Shown here one piece after another: positions 22,879 through 22,885 of a stretch of DNA of 22,885 nucleotides. Made by a program: the position numbers and the translations under genes. The notes under the pieces were generated by a model. The model made no database searches, was not told the DNA's origin, and saw nothing but the letters and a program-made list of their open reading frames with translations. Numbering within the stretch: the first letter of the stretch is position 1; every line of letters starts with the position of its first letter. The stretch is from a virus: positions 1-22,885 of IMG/VR virus record IMGVR_UViG_3300031746_000183. One strand, given 5' to 3'.

Positions 22879-22885
22879 AAATTAA

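Overview
This window is a 22.9 kb stretch of a tailed-phage (or prophage) genome. It is AT-rich, almost completely coding, and every supported gene lies on the + strand. The gene set points to a T4-related contractile-tailed virus: tail sheath (gp18-like), tail tube (gp19-like), gp26-type tail chaperone, tape measure, giant baseplate and hub proteins, a gp53-like LysM protein, then a gp32-like ssDNA-binding protein and a UvsX/RecA recombinase. Starts have almost no Shine-Dalgarno sequence and sit behind A/T-only leaders. Two promoter-like sites resemble the Bacteroidota -33 TTTG / -7 TAnnTTTG pattern. A Bacteroidota (flavobacterium-like) host is therefore my best inference, not a proven one.

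Layout. Bases 3-1154 hold the C-terminal part of the sheath gene, whose start is outside the window. A strong terminator and a HAD-family hydrolase gene (1200-2015) follow, then the tube gene (2138-2626) and a second strong terminator. Next is the gp26-like chaperone (2719-3474). It appears to continue by a +1 ribosomal frameshift into a 53-codon extension ending at 3622, just before the 1167-aa tape measure (3648-7151). A translationally overlapping baseplate trio comes next: a 1657-aa tube-cap/baseplate protein carrying an OmpA-like domain (7196-12169), a 107-aa LysM protein (12169-12492) and a 2113-aa hub-like protein (12482-18823). Two small genes (18861-19085 and 19078-19707) close the late block.

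The rest is DNA metabolism. The gp32-like SSB (19778-20605) has its own promoter-like site and its own terminator. It is followed by an unknown acidic protein (20668-21000), a 36-aa membrane miniprotein (21010-21120), the UvsX recombinase (21107-22099), a 53-aa ribbon-helix-helix-like protein (22152-22313) and an HNH endonuclease (22285-22878) that is probably a mobile homing-type gene.

How it works together. The first 19.7 kb builds the contractile tail: hub and baseplate, tape measure with chaperone, tube, sheath. The remaining genes coat ssDNA and drive recombination. Three features of expression stand out: a recurring TATTTAT(A/T)A motif in front of most transcription-unit starts, intrinsic terminators directly behind the three proteins expected at highest copy (sheath, tube, SSB), and the frameshifted chaperone. 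No tRNA, rRNA, CRISPR array, insertion sequence or attachment site was seen, and no stretch over 300 bases lacks a gene.
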